The notes beneath the pieces were generated by a model. The model was not told the DNA's origin. It saw nothing but the letters and a program-made list of their open reading frames with translations, and did no database searches. Positions 36,101 to 49,707 of a stretch of DNA of 64,000 bases are shown piece by piece; the stretch's first letter is position 1, and each line of letters begins with the position of its first letter. The stretch comes from Pegea sp. RAD2-039 (Eukaryota; Chordata; Thaliacea; Salpida; Salpidae): contig JAQGEQ010000380.1 of NCBI GenBank assembly GCA_034620365.1, forward strand, positions 1,860,001-1,924,000, read 5' to 3'. Both the position numbers and the translations under genes were made by a program.

Positions 36101-39100
36101 GGAGATCTTGAAACGTCCAATCATTTGCATCTGTAATGATTTGTAAGTTAATCCGCTAGGTCGCGCACAAGAGCGACTTGATGTTTCAAAACTGGTTTCC
36201 TTGGTAATAATTCGAATTTCTAAACGTTTAAAACTCTGTTAAAAAGTATTTTAGCAAAATATAAATTTTACTCATCTATAAATTGAGAAACGGTGATGTA
36301 AACTCATCCGATTGATGAAAATGAAAGATTTTTAAAACCTTCCTTTGGAGGGATTTTCGAAGAGAAGAAAAAAATGAAGCTTTTAAAATTAGAAATTTGA
36401 AAAAAATTAATCGCAAAAGTCAACATCATCAAGATGATGATTCCAATTTGACCATTTAAATTTTTTATCTCTTTTCGTGATGACTCCCCCTTCTGATCTT
36501 CCTCGTTACAGATACTCACCAGCTCTACGAGTCTTACGACAACAAAGCTTCGTACTCCACTTTCCTCCTCTATCTTCAACCAGACTCTCAAATCGACTCT
36601 CAACTGTAAGATCCACAATCTGATCTGATCCTATTGATGAGTCATCATCTGATTACAGATCTGTGATAAGGAGCAAGTGCAGTGGGATATGAGTAGTTTG
36701 TTGTACCTCTGTGATAAGTCTGGGAATGATGTGAGGACTTGTATAAACACAATCCAGTTTATTCAGTCGAAACGAAAACGGTTGGTTTCCATTTTGGCTT
36801 TTTTTAATTAAAGTATTTTTTCAGACATTTTTGTATATTTGTATATAATCAATACTATTAATCCAAAAATTTATATATAAATAGAGAAAATTACATTTTA
36901 ATCACAAATACAATGCTGATTGAGTTTATAAAAAGAATTGGCGCGCCATGAGAGTTGGTTCTGTTTCATTTACTTCTCATTTGTAGACAAACTTCTTTTT
37001 GAATTCTTTTCTTGTTATTCACAAATATCTAAACAGTTTTGCGTGATTGAAAAAGTTTCCACAAATTTAATCTGTTTGAAAAATGTTGCAGATTAACCCT
37101 GAAAACTGTTGAAGATTTATCGATTGGACACAAAGATCTACAAAATTCTCTATTCCATGTCTGGAAAGAAATCTTTCAACTCCCTAAGCACCAAAAGTAA
37201 ATATCTTCAAATCTAAATTTTCGGAAAACTCTTTCAAATAAAAGATTTATAATTTTTATAAAAGTTGAAGATTCAGAACAAATTTTTGTTTTTGGAAAAT
37301 GATGTCAAAAATAAAAAACTTTTTTTAAATTAAATTGTTAAAACAGAGACACATTTGTTCAGCTAAAAATATTTTTACTAAAAACTTATTTCACCGAAAT
37401 CAAATTCTTCCAAATCTAAATTCTTTTTTTAAGTGTGCTTTTGTCGACCCTTTTTAAAAAAATCCGACTTATTTGTCGTTTTGAGACACTGAAAATATTT
37501 CATTTGGCGTGAAGTAGAAATTAAAAAATGTTTGGAATTTATGTCGGCTAGGATTCCCTCCTCCTGTGTTCCTCTTCTTTTAAAGATGATTTATCGAAAT
37601 CAACAGCTGTAGTTATTTAGAGACAATTTATTCCATTTTTATTTTAATAAATTCTTTATTATCAACTTATCTCAACAATTTTTCTAGCTCTCCAACTTGT
37701 CAAAATTTTCTTTAAAAAAACAGCAAACAAACAAATAAATATTACATCATTTTGAACCAATTGAAAAACGTTATCAACTATTAACCAGCAATTATTTCAA
37801 ATATAAAAAGTAGAGGTCAGCACCGGGTGTTCTTCAACTACTTATCAGACATATATTGCTTCCTGCATCTGGTCAATACTACTATTAAATTGTTCAATTT
37901 GTGATATAGAAAGATTGAAAGAGATACAATGAGAGCAAGACTTCATCGAGAAGAGGTTCAAATGAATCATACTTCTTCAAGAGCTTTTCATATACTAGAC
38001 GTTGTTTCATCGAATGGCGATTACCCTAAGTTACTTGAAGTAAGATTTATTTTAGTTTTTGATGATGGCATTAGAGTGGAAATAGAAATTTTTCAATTTA
38101 AACTCAATTTGGGGAGGGGGGGAGGCGTTTAAATTTCATCTAATTATTCAAATATTCTTTAAACTTGAAAATATGTAAATATTTTTGTTAATAAAGTTTT
38201 ATTGAATTTAATTGAATATTTTTGATGGCATCTTCATATAAATATGATTTAAAATTATTTCAAGGAAAGTAAATCTATTTCATGAGAAAATATTTCAAAT
38301 TGAAAAATACTTGAGCCTAATTTGCATATCCGTCAACATGTTGATTGTTGAGATTTTAATGAAAATATTTGAAGAAGATAAACTCTGTATGATCTCCCAA
38401 CTTCCACTATTTGTAGAGACTTCTTTGAGAGTTTGATTTTTACTTTTAAATCCTCAAACTATCTCCCGGTTTCTAAAGACCTCTCTGATCTTGGCTTGCT
38501 CTTCAAATCCTTTTTTAACTAAACTCCTTTAAGGGAGTTTACGAAAATTTCTTGAGGATGAAGTTTAAGGATTCTGGATTAAAATCTTCTTCCAAGATCT
38601 ATGATTGGCTCCTTTTCTACGACAAACTGATGCACGAGACGCAGTCCCGCCAGGAGTGGGTCCTCCAACGCTACTCGCCCTTTATTTTTGCAATCACACA
38701 TCTAACCAGCGCGTGTATTGCTCCTCCAAAGATCAACTATCCTCAGTTGAAGAGTGAAGTATAAAAATAATCCCTTCCTCGTTATGTGTCTTCATCTCTT
38801 CATCTTAAAGATGTATTTAAAAGAGCAAAAGAGTAAGAACATCTTTACTGCTCTTTACACCGACATGCAACCTGCCACGAGGACATACATGAGTAGACAA
38901 GCAGCTGCTCTTGATGTGATCCCTCAACTTCTGAAGATCACCACTCCAAACTTCCGCCCTGTAAGTATCTAACATCCGACAGTATGTCTTCTTCTTGATT
39001 TGTTGTTTTCAGTAATCTTTTAGTGATTAAAATTTAGTTTTATCGTGAAAAATCAACTGTTGGTGAAAAGTCCACTGTTTATGCGTGATTGGAAACTTCC

Positions 39101-40517
39101 TAAGCATCTTAAAAATCTTCTGCTTACAAAACTAATTAAAATATCTGTGATAAAATCGATCTAAGGCGGTTGAGGGTGTTCTACCACCACCTCTGGTATC
39201 TGATTTCTTTGGTTTAAACGGTGGTTGTGATTTAGGTTAGTAAGCAGTTGTACAACTCAATTGAAAAGAAGCAACTGGAAAGTTTGGTTCAAACCATGTT
39301 TTCTTATAATCTCACATATCGAAGAGAAAAGACTGAAGATGGAATTCACTTGTATGTTTTGGAACCGTGAGTAATTTTGATCTTTTATTAGAATTCTTCT
39401 ATTTAAAGTTTGAACAAAAATATAAAATTGTTTGTCTCCTATCACTTCTGAGTGTTTCTAAAATTGGCAAAAGATTAACTTACTCATAATCAGTGATGTT
39501 GTAGATGAGACTTGTTTAAAATTTAAGATCTTTTCAGGAATATTGAAGAACTTTGTAGTATTCAAAATAAGGAAAGTAAAAACAAACCTCTTTCATATAC
39601 AACCAAGCAATTAATCGCTAAAGAATTAGAGATTGAAAAAATGAGAAGAAACGAACAGATGATAACAAGAAGATCATGTCCGCTTCCTTTTCAGGTAGAT
39701 CTTTCTACTTGCTTATGTCATCGAAAGCCCCATTGAATGAATCATTTTAGTGATTGATTGTTGTATATAAGTCCAGTTATTTTGAGTTTGTTTTTATATG
39801 CTGCTATTAGTTTTTCTTTTTATAAAATGATGTAATATTCTTATTATGAATATGAAAAGTGAATTATTTCTAAAATATTTTTTATTAATGTTTAGTGGTC
39901 ACCTTAAAATAATTGATTTATTCATAACTTGAAGTAAATAAAAATCCAAACTCGTCGTTTTCTGATCCTAAAACATTCTTCAAACGCTATTTTATTAAAA
40001 AAAGTTTAAATTAATTTGTTGATTAATATTTTTGGCAAATTTTAGAACGATTCTTTATCACAAACTCCGACAAGAAAGAAGAAAACTAAAACATCTAATC
40101 ATCTTCAATCACTTGCCAAAAACTCCCCGTTGAAGAAGCCAGTTTTTGCAGAAAAGGTTTTTTATCTCTTCAAATTATTATCTGTCAATTTTCAAAACAA
40201 CAATTATCTTCACTTCTTCTAAATCCATATTTTATGACAGTAAAAATCTTTTCATAAAATCTTCTTCTGATCTTATTTTTTTCAGCCGGTTGTTGACTTC
40301 TTCAGTCGTTTTATTAAGATCAATTCTGCTTCAAATGACAACAAAAGTAAATTCCCCCCCTCCAAACTTAATCAGTTTAATTTGGTTAATTTTTTTAGCT
40401 GAGAATGAAGAAGAGAAGAAAGACCCTGGTATCGGAAACAGCGCCCTCTATTTCAAATTTAATGAAGGAGTGTCTTATGCTGTTCGCAAGACTTTATATG
40501 TGAAAGATTTTCTGTGA
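33156..40517 (+). CDS. CHTF18: CTF18, alternative clamp-loader large subunit
   Basis: 22 exons: 33156-33222, 33520-33666, 33717-33822, 34417-34508, 34585-34727, 34780-34866, 35198-35413, 35461-35604, 35659-35789, 35836-35959, 36012-36142, 36512-36605, 36659-36780, 37092-37196, 37910-38039, 38534-38758, 38811-38960, 39236-39366, 39538-39694, 40046-40156, 40286-40346, 40399-40517. They give 930 residues (human about 975). CTF18 with RFC2-5, CTF8 and DCC1 loads PCNA and supports cohesion and checkpoint signalling at forks. Walker A is GAPGLGKT (351-358) and Walker B LIIDEIDGA (409-417). RPIICICND and SPALRVLRQQSF (sensor region) and NDVRTCINTLQF-like NDVRTCINTIQF follow. The end, FKFNEGVSYAVRKTLYVKDFL, is the conserved tail that joins CTF8/DCC1. 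The acceptor before exon 11 (GAAG) is weak. Confidence 0.95.
34880..35110. other. GC-richer insert in CTF18 intron 6
   Basis: The intron 34867-35197 contains about 220 bp with many CC, GG and CpG steps, unlike other introns nearby. Part of it (GAGCTGCCTTCAGGGG, then GTGGGCACATTTATC) loosely echoes the SINE tail pattern GAGGTGC..CTTCAGG..GCATTTATTG. A diverged SINE is possible; I cannot prove it by eye. Confidence 0.25.
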
Positions 40518-42917
40518 TTAAAACCAATTTGAAATAAATAAAATATTTTAAAACTATTTCAACTTTTGTCGCAAATACTAATTTCTCCATCAGCTTATGT
40601 AAATGACAACTTTTGATTCTATTTTCAAATCTCTCTTCATCAGAAGCAACCTATGACGGATAGAGTATATCAACTTTTAGTTTCCTACAGGAAAATTGAG
40701 ATTTGCTTTTCTCCACAACCATTTTTTACATGCCTAAATGAAAATTTTGATACAAGTTTTGTTTGTTATATTTATTAGGTATTTTTTAACTTATTTATCT
40801 CATTAAAACGAGTTGTGATTTGGGAATTTCAGTTGTCAACACTTGAAAGTAATTCAGTTTTGGAATTTTTTAGTTTCCACCACGAAATTTAGATCACTTT
40901 CGTATATTAAAATTCATAATTGGCGTATAAGTCAGATCTATAGTCAAGTAATATTACATCAACGATTTTATCAATCAATATCGATTACAAATATTTCCTA
41001 GTAAAGTTAGAGGAGAAAAATATATATTTAAAGATTAAGATGATTCCTTAATTCCTCAACAGCTTTAACTAATGGAACTTATATTTTAATTCTGTTTTTC
41101 ACTCGGCTATAAATTTTATGTAACTTCAAAAATTCATAAAGCAAATATTAGCAATTGGACTTTTGCTTGTTATAACAAAAAATCTTCAATTATATTTAGT
41201 AATTTCTTGAAAAGCATCAATAGTTTTAAAATTAGATTTCTTTTTAATTATCAAACAATCGTGTTCACGTCACGCAAGTTAAAAAATTTATATAGAAATG
41301 ACGCAGATTACGTCGAATTATTTGGAGAATTAAAAATGCTTTTAGAAATCAAATTTTTGCTAACTCACTCTTATAACAATTAAAAAAAAAGTTCGCTCGT
41401 TTATAAATAATTCCAAACTAACTTGTGTTCACTTCAAATTTGAGTAAACTTTGTATTTTAACCTATAATATATGAAAAAATAATTTTAGATAGTTTATAA
41501 GAGTAGGTTAGACATATTTCTCAACTTTTATAGAATTTTATTGTTAGAGTTTATCACTGTGCAGACACGTTTATTTTTGTTTACATTCTATGTTAATTTC
41601 CATACAATTGAATTCAACCTTTGAATGAAAATATAAATAGAGAAAGACGTATACCAATTTTGGCTTTTAAAATGTTTTATTTCCATTTTACAACTATTTA
41701 GAATATAGTTTTTTTTTTTATAAACTTGTTTTTCAAAACATGTCTACGGTTAAACGATTAAGTATGAGGGTTTTCAGTATTTTTAAAAACAATAAGAAGT
41801 AGCTTATATTCAGGTTTAAATTTATTTGGTTTTAAATAAACTATTCAAAAAAGTTACTATAGTTAAAACAAATATACAAAAGAGTTTTGAAAAGTTTTTG
41901 CAAAGTTATTTGGTCTTAATGAAAGGTGTTTTACAAATATTTATTTTCTGATTTTTATTTTTTCAAGAAGCATCAAACTAATAACAAAGTATAATCTGTA
42001 TGTAAATATACCAATTGCAGGTTTAATCGAAGAAAGATTATCAAATATTGTTTATTTTACATAATATAAGTTTTAATAACAAATTGTATTTCCGCAAAAT
42101 TTTGTAAGTTACAAAATCTTCCCTAACTGTAATTTCTAATTATTTATATCAATTATGATAAGAATTTATTTTTTAAATAATTATATGTAGACACTATCTG
42201 CTAAACTTTAATAGAAACAGTTAAAATTCATTGTCCTCAAAAACAAAGTTTAATTTTTATCATAAAGTTTTTGTGTTTCCATCCATTTAATTATGAACAA
42301 ATATATCTACATGCTTCTTTAATTTTTGGTAGACTTGATTTTTTCAAAAAAAAACATTTCTTCCATATTAGGACGTACCTTTTTCATCTATTAGGAGACG
42401 AGAGAATTACCGAAAAAAACTGTATTCAAGTATAAATATCGGACGTGCACATTTCACTTTACAACCGGTTTGATTATCAAACAAATTATTTAATCATTCT
42501 GACTTATTAGAATTGATTTGATAATTTCAAAATATGTCTTATGACATAAATGAACTTGTTATTGCAAACTATTTTAGAGTTTGAAGTATTATAGTAATGA
42601 AGTTAGTAGGAAGCTTATCCTACTTAAGTAGGAGCTTTGAGGACTTTTTAGTTGATAACTTCTTGTATCATTTTTTAGACTATTCTTACTGTTATATTAA
42701 GATTTTTTTTATTTGTGGTTATATAAGCTAGTAATGTTGAAACTAGTTGTAAATATGATAGTTAAAATAAGTACAGTTAAAAAATGTAAAATAAATATCT
42801 ATTATTATAAATCACATTTAATTTCAAGTTTAAAAAACTGTTGTTTTGTTTTACAGAAAACCTTTTTTTACATAAAGCTATTTTATATACAAGACTACTT
42901 ACAACTACCAAAGAACC
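40518..42917. other. Intergenic region upstream of the LDLa/EGF gene
   Basis: About 2.4 kb, AT-rich, no reading frame of note. TATAAATA at 42431-42438 followed by GGACGTGC may be a core promoter of the downstream gene. A polypyrimidine-AG at about 42843-42856 may end a 5' UTR intron. Confidence 0.4.
40533..40538 (+). terminator. Poly(A) signal, CTF18
   Basis: AATAAATAAAAT starts 16 nt after the CTF18 stop codon; the 3' UTR would be very short if it is used. Confidence 0.55.
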
Positions 42918-45900
42918 ATGCCTTATCACCAACAAACAACAAGTAAAGCCTGCGTTTCAACACATCTGTTTCAGATTCTATTTCTAGTTACGTTCTTACA
43001 AGCAATTTTATCTATTCCATTAAAAAGTGAGTTTGTTTTATAATAGTAGGTTTTTACTTTTTTAATTCTTTTAATGTTTATTTATAAAATTTTAATGCAA
43101 AAGTAGGTAGCAAGCTCATAAACAAAGTTTGTTTTGTTAAGCTCTGATAATTCTCTCAAAAATTGACATTAGAAATTACTTCAAACAGCGTTAATACCAC
43201 TAAACAAATTGATAACATTTTACAACTAAATTTTATCTCGAATTTTAATTTCAAGCTGATACAAATTGTTTTCTAGATGAATTTGACTACATTGATAATG
43301 ACATGGTGGATTTAGAAGCGCCAAAAACTCCTGATTACGAATATATCAGCCCTGCTGTTTTAGATGTTGATGAAGATAACAACTCTAATTACAACTATGA
43401 ATATGAAGAATATATTTACGATTTACACACATGTGATGAGAAAGACATCGATTTTTCGCTTCTCTGCGATGGAAACAGGGATTGTAGTGATGGCTCAGAC
43501 GAAGACCCCAATACATGCATCTGTAAGTAGATTAAAGATTTTTAGATAAAAACTGAGTTTACTAAAATATGATACTAAAATAAATTATCTGATAATTATT
43601 AAATAAAAATTAGTTATTAAAAGATATGAGACTTTAAAAGTTTTAATCAAGATTCTTTATACAGCTTTGGGAGTCGATGTGTTGGATATAGATCTTTATT
43701 ATCAAGAAACAACCACTGCTCCTGAAACAGTATCAACCAGCACCAAAAGCCTTTTTGTGACAACTGACGGTTTAGAAAATCGCCACAGTTTCGATAGTGA
43801 AGATGATTACTATGAATATTACTATGAACCTTGCAATGCTGACCAGTTCCAATGTTCTGACAAAAATGTTTGCATCCTTCAAGTTTCAGTATGTGATGGA
43901 TTTTCAGATTGTCCAAGTGGAGATGATGAAGAGAACTGTGGTAAGCTTTTTTCAAACGTTAAATTCGTTAGTTTTAAGAAGCAAAATTCAGTAATTATTA
44001 GGCAACTAACTTCTGCATGGTTTCTGCATGGTTTATTTTACATGCTACTCTGTCTGAAAACGTAAAAGTTACTGAGCCGGTGACGCAGTTGAGGTATTTG
44101 TGAAAGATGTAACTTGATAAGTATAGTAGTGAGAAACTGATTGGGTTTTGCAGAAAATTGATATTTTATTGAGGTTAGAGTTGGGTTGTCAGTTAGATTA
44201 ATAAACGGATTGGAAAAACTTGAAAGGTGAGACATAAAACCTTTTATTTTTTCAACTTTAGCTACTTTAGCTGCATGTAATTAACAAAGCATGAATTCGC
44301 TAATAGTTGCATATTTAGTTCAAAATTAACTGTGCTTTTTACTAAACTGAAATAACCATTTTTTTTATGTATGAACAATTTAGTTAAAACACCATTTGTT
44401 TATAATCATGTTTAATTATTTTAACTGATGTAATTCCAAAAAAGTTTAAAACAATTTACTTTTTCAGGAGAAGTAAAAACTTCGAGCGCTATACTAGATG
44501 GACATTTTGAAGAAGACAAAGAATTTACAAATGATGTCAAAACAGTTAAAGATTCTTACAGACAAAAATCTCTTACTAATTTCGAATCAACATCGCCTTC
44601 ATCTGTTCAAGAAATTACAAAACCGTCATCTCAGTCTAGCGTATCAAGTAATCTTAAGAAATTACTTTTTCCGAGCAAGCAGAGAAGTTCATCAATTGAA
44701 TCACAACCACAAATTCCAAAGTTAGAAAATAAATTGAATTTTGGTGAAAATACTGAAATTGAAGACATGAAATCTTCTTCAAACCACGAAGATGGTGTGA
44801 TTTCATTGAGCAGAAGAAGACAAAACCATGAAGGATCGTCCAGGGTAATCAAGGGCACTATTGGAAGGTTAATAAAACAAGTTGGAGAATATATGGTATC
44901 AACGAGTGGTTCAAACAGTCCTAGAATAGACTTACAGTTAAAAATGGGTAAAGATGATGACCCGGAGACAGGCGACATGGAATTTGATATGCATTTACAG
45001 TTTTCTCTATGATCTCAATTGTCAGTTACTTTTCATAAGACTCTAGACAATTTTATAGTTTTTCTTACTTAATTCAGAAATTAGACATCAATAAGACGTT
45101 GGAACTGGTTTCCATCAGCTTATATAGATTTCAATATTCATCAACGATCAGTTAATTACATTTTTTCACCAAGAACAGTTTTATTTTGAGTTTATCTTCT
45201 TTATACTTAAAGGTTACAATGTATAAAGGCCACAATCATTGGGAAAGAAAAACACAAGTTGATATCAAATTAGCCTTGAATGATATTTTATAGTTAAAAT
45301 ACTTTTGAAAATGTTTTTATTTTTGCGAATCATCATTAACAGTTGTCATTGTAAAGCCACTGTTAGCTTAATTATTTGTCATTACCTCAAATCGTTGCTA
45401 ACTTTTCATATTTTGACATGCAGCTATGCTGCCAAACAACTTACTTAAAATAAGTATAAATTAGTCAGACAAACCACTAGTAGTTATTTTCTACTTTTTT
45501 ATGTTTATAAGACATTTTCATGACAAAGCTATTGTGTTGCTACTATAGGTTAGAGTTATGCAAACTTTGCATATATATGTAGAAAAGTGAAAATGTTGAT
45601 ATAGTCGACAAACTTTTTCTTATTCTTTTGTATTGGACGTTTTACATTATGAAAAATTGAAATGCTTCAATTTATACAATAGAAGTTATTTGAATTAGTT
45701 TCATTTAAAATGTTCTTTATCTATAGAGTAATAAAAATACTTATCAATATTTTGTAGAAATTTAACTGACATTATTGAAAGCTAATTACTTCAAATTTTC
45801 TCTCATCTTATTATCTCACATATCAATTTAGTTTCCTTATATCTCTGACGAAACTTTCCAGTTAAAATATTTGACTTACATTCGTTGTTTTCGGCAATTT

Positions 45901-48900
45901 TTGTAGAAAATTTCATTTTTTCGCTCATTATGACTTAAAAATTAAAAATAAAAACAAAGAAAAAAGCTTGTTTGTTCTGATTGGTTGAAATTGTCACTTA
46001 AAACGAGATAATAAAGATATTTTTGTTCAAATCAGCAAGTATAGAATGAAGATTAAAATCTATTTTTATTAATCAAATTTTTTCTTCATTATTTTGTGCA
46101 CAAATCATCACTAATTTGTTGTATTTACTTTTCAGAAGAGTAACATTTTAAAGTAGACATCGTTTTCTGTTTCGCTTCACTGGGTACGCTCGATGCCTTT
46201 AGGTGGTTTAAATAACTTGATACAATTTTACTACAAATTTGCTCTTTCATTAAATTGACTTTTTATTGTTTTTTTTTATCGAAATAGTTTATCTTTTATT
46301 TTTTTTTAACAAAATTTTTATAATTTATCTTTGTTTTGATTAATTTTATACAATTTAGATTTCTGATTTTCATAAATGTTATATCTTACAATCTCCTAAT
46401 GTATAAACTTTATAGGCACTTTAAATCAAACTTATAAATATTTAGAATCGTCAAAATGACTTGCAATTTTATAATTCAGCTAGTAAAGCGGTTAGCTAAT
46501 GACTTTTTATCAAGATATTTTCATTTTCTTTGCATATTAAGCAGATACAAATTGAAAGACCTTTTAAGAATTTAGCACTTTATGAAAGTTTTTCAATGAA
46601 GTGTAGGAAACGTCTAGACTATATGAAAGCTTTAAGATTAGACAACTCATTATTAGACAAAAGTTATCTTTCTAATATTTGTACAAACTTATTTTGTTGT
46701 ACCCATGTGATCTTTATCGGGTTGATTTTCAATCATTCTGCTGATAGTTTACCTTATTCTTTTATTTGCTTTATCCTAAATACAAATCACTTTTAGCAGC
46801 GTGTGAATCTTAATCATGCTTTTTAGGGTAATTGCAAACTTTTTTAAAATATATGTGAATTTAATTATGCATTGATTTTTTAATGATCACATCTTTACTT
46901 TGTCTTTTACTAATGCTGATTTAATTTAAATTATCATTAGTAATTTGATGTTTTGTTTTTTGATTAAAAACTTTCGATTTATTTTCGATAATTAAACTAT
47001 CTCTTTTAATTCTTTGAATTATATTTCAGAATATATCTTCAATTAAAAAAATCGATAACATTCTGTACTTATTTAAAAAATACTTAAAAATACAATTCAA
47101 ATAAAATAACAACATTTTGTTTGAACAGGTACAGAACCAGCTGTTACAAAACAGACAGAAGTTTTTACAAGTTCTGAAGTAATCACGATTAATAGCACAA
47201 CCAGTCTCCATGTAAATGGTAGTCAAGGTGATTTGATCGATGTTATTTTTATTTTAAGCGCTGTCTTGAATAGCCGCGCTTAGGTTAAGGAGCGGGCATT
47301 CACTATTTTAAGATAGTTGCGTCAAATAACTTACGTTCCTTGGTTGAAGAATTGGGTTGTGGCAGAGGAATGTAAACAAAATATTTGAATAGAAACTACT
47401 CAGTAGTTGAATGTTGCTATAACAATTATGAGTAAACACTTTTAATTTTGGAAACCGTCACCACATACTGAAATAACTTTTCTTACTACGATTGAAAAAT
47501 TACGTAATGTCTAATTTTTGTTTTGGAAACTATTTTATTTCTTGATAGCTTTTCATTTATAAAGTTAACAATTATTACAATTTAGTTAGTGAAAATTCAA
47601 ACTAGCTTTTAAATAGAGTGATAATAACATTGATAAATTATAAATATATAAATATTATAGAAATATTCATTTAATATTTTTTATGTATGTTTGCCGAATA
47701 TTTTTGTTGTTGTGAAAAACTGAATAATTATAAAACAAACTTACTTAAAATTGTCAAATATTTTTAGCTTGGTACGTATCAAAAAATTTAGTTGGCAAGT
47801 TTGATGACGTAACTCTGACCAATCTTTTACCTGGTTTATTTCCTAACTTATTTTTATCTATGTTAAGTATTTGAATATTTTAAAACTCTAATTATTTTTT
47901 TTTAGGTTATGAAAATACTGAGCAGCCTACCACAAGACAGGCAGTTACATCTGAATATTCAACTCTTACTTCTTCAAATGTACACCACACAACCTTAACA
48001 GTTGCTGAACTAGATGAGATTATAACATCTTCTGATACTCCGACAGTTATGTCAAATAATTCTTCAGAACTCAATTCAACTGAAAGCTCAGATAACAGCA
48101 CCTTAAAGCCTACAACTTCATCAAGGACTGAAAAGGAATATACAACAAGTAGTAAGATTGTTGTCAGTGATGAATTAGATGAAGAAATTGTATCTTCAAC
48201 TGCTAGTTATACTGAAAATCTCACTACTGATGATGCTTATAGCTTCGATATTCTCCCAACTACTACTAAGCCAGCGGTACAAAAATTATCTGAAACTACG
48301 ACAGAAGAAATAGATAACAAACAGACATCTACCCAAAAATTGGCACCAACAACAAATCTATCAACAACAAATGATACGGTATTAAAAACTACAATTAAAT
48401 TCATGATAAGAGAAACAACTGAAGTTATAAAACCCGAAACATCAGCAGATGAAACAATAGTACAAGCAACCACTAAACTTAACTCAAAAGTATCAACAAA
48501 AGAAACAACAACAACAAAAGAAACAACAACAACAACAAAAGAAACAACAGCAACAGAAGGAATAACAACAATAAAAGAAATAGTAACAACAAAAGAAATA
48601 GCAACAACAGAAAAAAGTTCCCAATTTTGTTATGATAAATTTCAATGTCGGTCTACTCCTGGTGATTGTATCCTCCGAGAATTTATTTGTGATGGTGTAA
48701 AAGATTGCCTTGATGGCAGCGATGAAGAAGAATGCAGTAAGTTGATTAATTAGTTCCTGGCCTTTTATCTTAATCATTAGTGACGTGTTTTCAAACTCTT
48801 AACTTTGTAATTTAAAAGAAATCATTTGATATTGGTTAGATTTTTAAAGGCTCATTTTTGTCACAGATTGTGAATCAAACACAAAATTTCAATGTATAAA

Positions 48901-49707
48901 CGGTCGATGTATTGATGCTATTTACCGGTGTGACGGTGTTGATAATTGTGGAGATTACAGTGATGAGTTTAAAGGCTGTATCATCATTCCAGATATACGT
49001 CCTATACCAGATCTTATGTCAGCTGAAACTACAGAGACTACTGCTTCTACACCAGCCTTAGTTGAAACCACAACAAAGCAATTAACAGTCTGGAAACCTA
49101 AGATTGTATTATGTAATCAAGGTTACAGCTGTTTTAATGGTGGCATCTGCTCGTTTGATAAAGGAAAAGAAAATTGTCAATGTTTACCTGGCTTTAAAGG
49201 TTTGTTGAATTAAGTTATTAGTTTTAGGTTTTTCACAATTGTTTGTGAAAGTATTTATTGATTACTTAAATAAAAGTAACTTTTTATTATGCTATATTTT
49301 TAAATTAGATAAATAAATATACATAAATGATAGGAATAAAAAACACAAGTTTAAATATTATTAGATTATGGAATTAAATGTTTTTATATTTTAACATAAT
49401 ATAAAACAAAGTTTTTTTAATTTTAATAAAGTATATGTTTTTGTAATATCGAAAGCTTTTGTAAAAGTAATTTATCTATATAGTTGCTTTGCTATAAAAA
49501 TTCAAATTTTAGTTGAATATGATAATAAAGCTAAATTGTTAAGTTATCAGTTTATTTTAAACAGGAAATTTCTGTGAGCTAAAAGAGAGTTCATCTGAAT
49601 TAAATGGAATGAATGGTTCATCAACGTCTCTTCAAGAACAAATTTCTTATAATCTATTTTTTGTTTGTTTGATCAGCTCAATAATTAATTTATTGAACAT
49701 TTGTTAA
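42918..49707 (+). CDS. Secreted/GPI-anchored LDLa and EGF protein, long form
   Basis: Exons 42918-43026, 43277-43522, 43665-43940, 47129-47218, 47906-48736, 48867-49199 and 49565-49707 encode 675 residues. Every junction is phase 1, as in genes made by exon shuffling. It starts with a signal peptide ([19 protein letters not shown]). LDL-receptor class A modules follow: a shortened one ([14 protein letters not shown], exon 2), one in exon 3 ([16 protein letters not shown]), a full one at the end of exon 5 ([16 protein letters not shown]) and one in exon 6 ([21 protein letters not shown]). Between them lies a long Ser/Thr-rich, probably O-glycosylated stalk. An EGF module spans exons 6-7 ([22 protein letters not shown]). 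The protein ends in a hydrophobic stretch with no cytoplasmic tail ([17 protein letters not shown]), which fits a GPI-anchor signal. The Ca-binding Asp/Glu residues of the LDLa modules are kept. Ligand and role are unknown. Confidence 0.85.
44468..45012 (+). CDS. Alternative last exon of the LDLa/EGF gene (short form)
   Basis: After a good acceptor (TTTTTCAG) a frame of 181 codons is open in phase 1 and ends with TGA 45010-45012. It fits directly after exon 3 (43940), in place of the exon at 47129. The resulting 391-residue product keeps the signal peptide and the first two LDLa modules, loses the EGF module and hydrophobic end, and gains a Ser/Lys/Asp-rich tail ([33 protein letters not shown]). 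So one gene could make an anchored and a soluble form. AATAAA at 45730-45735 is a possible poly(A) signal. RRR could be a processing site. Confidence 0.6.
48499..48612 (+). repeat. Thr-rich coding microsatellite (KETTTT repeats)
   Basis: An imperfect array of AAAGAAACAACAACAAC-type units encodes [28 protein letters not shown] and KEIATT. It lies just before the full LDLa module and forms part of the predicted mucin-like stalk. Confidence 0.8.

Noticed and set aside
46530..46796. 88-codon frame in the LDLa/EGF gene intron
   Set aside because: It starts with TTG, has no acceptor that gives phase 1, no Cys module, and does not fit either isoform.
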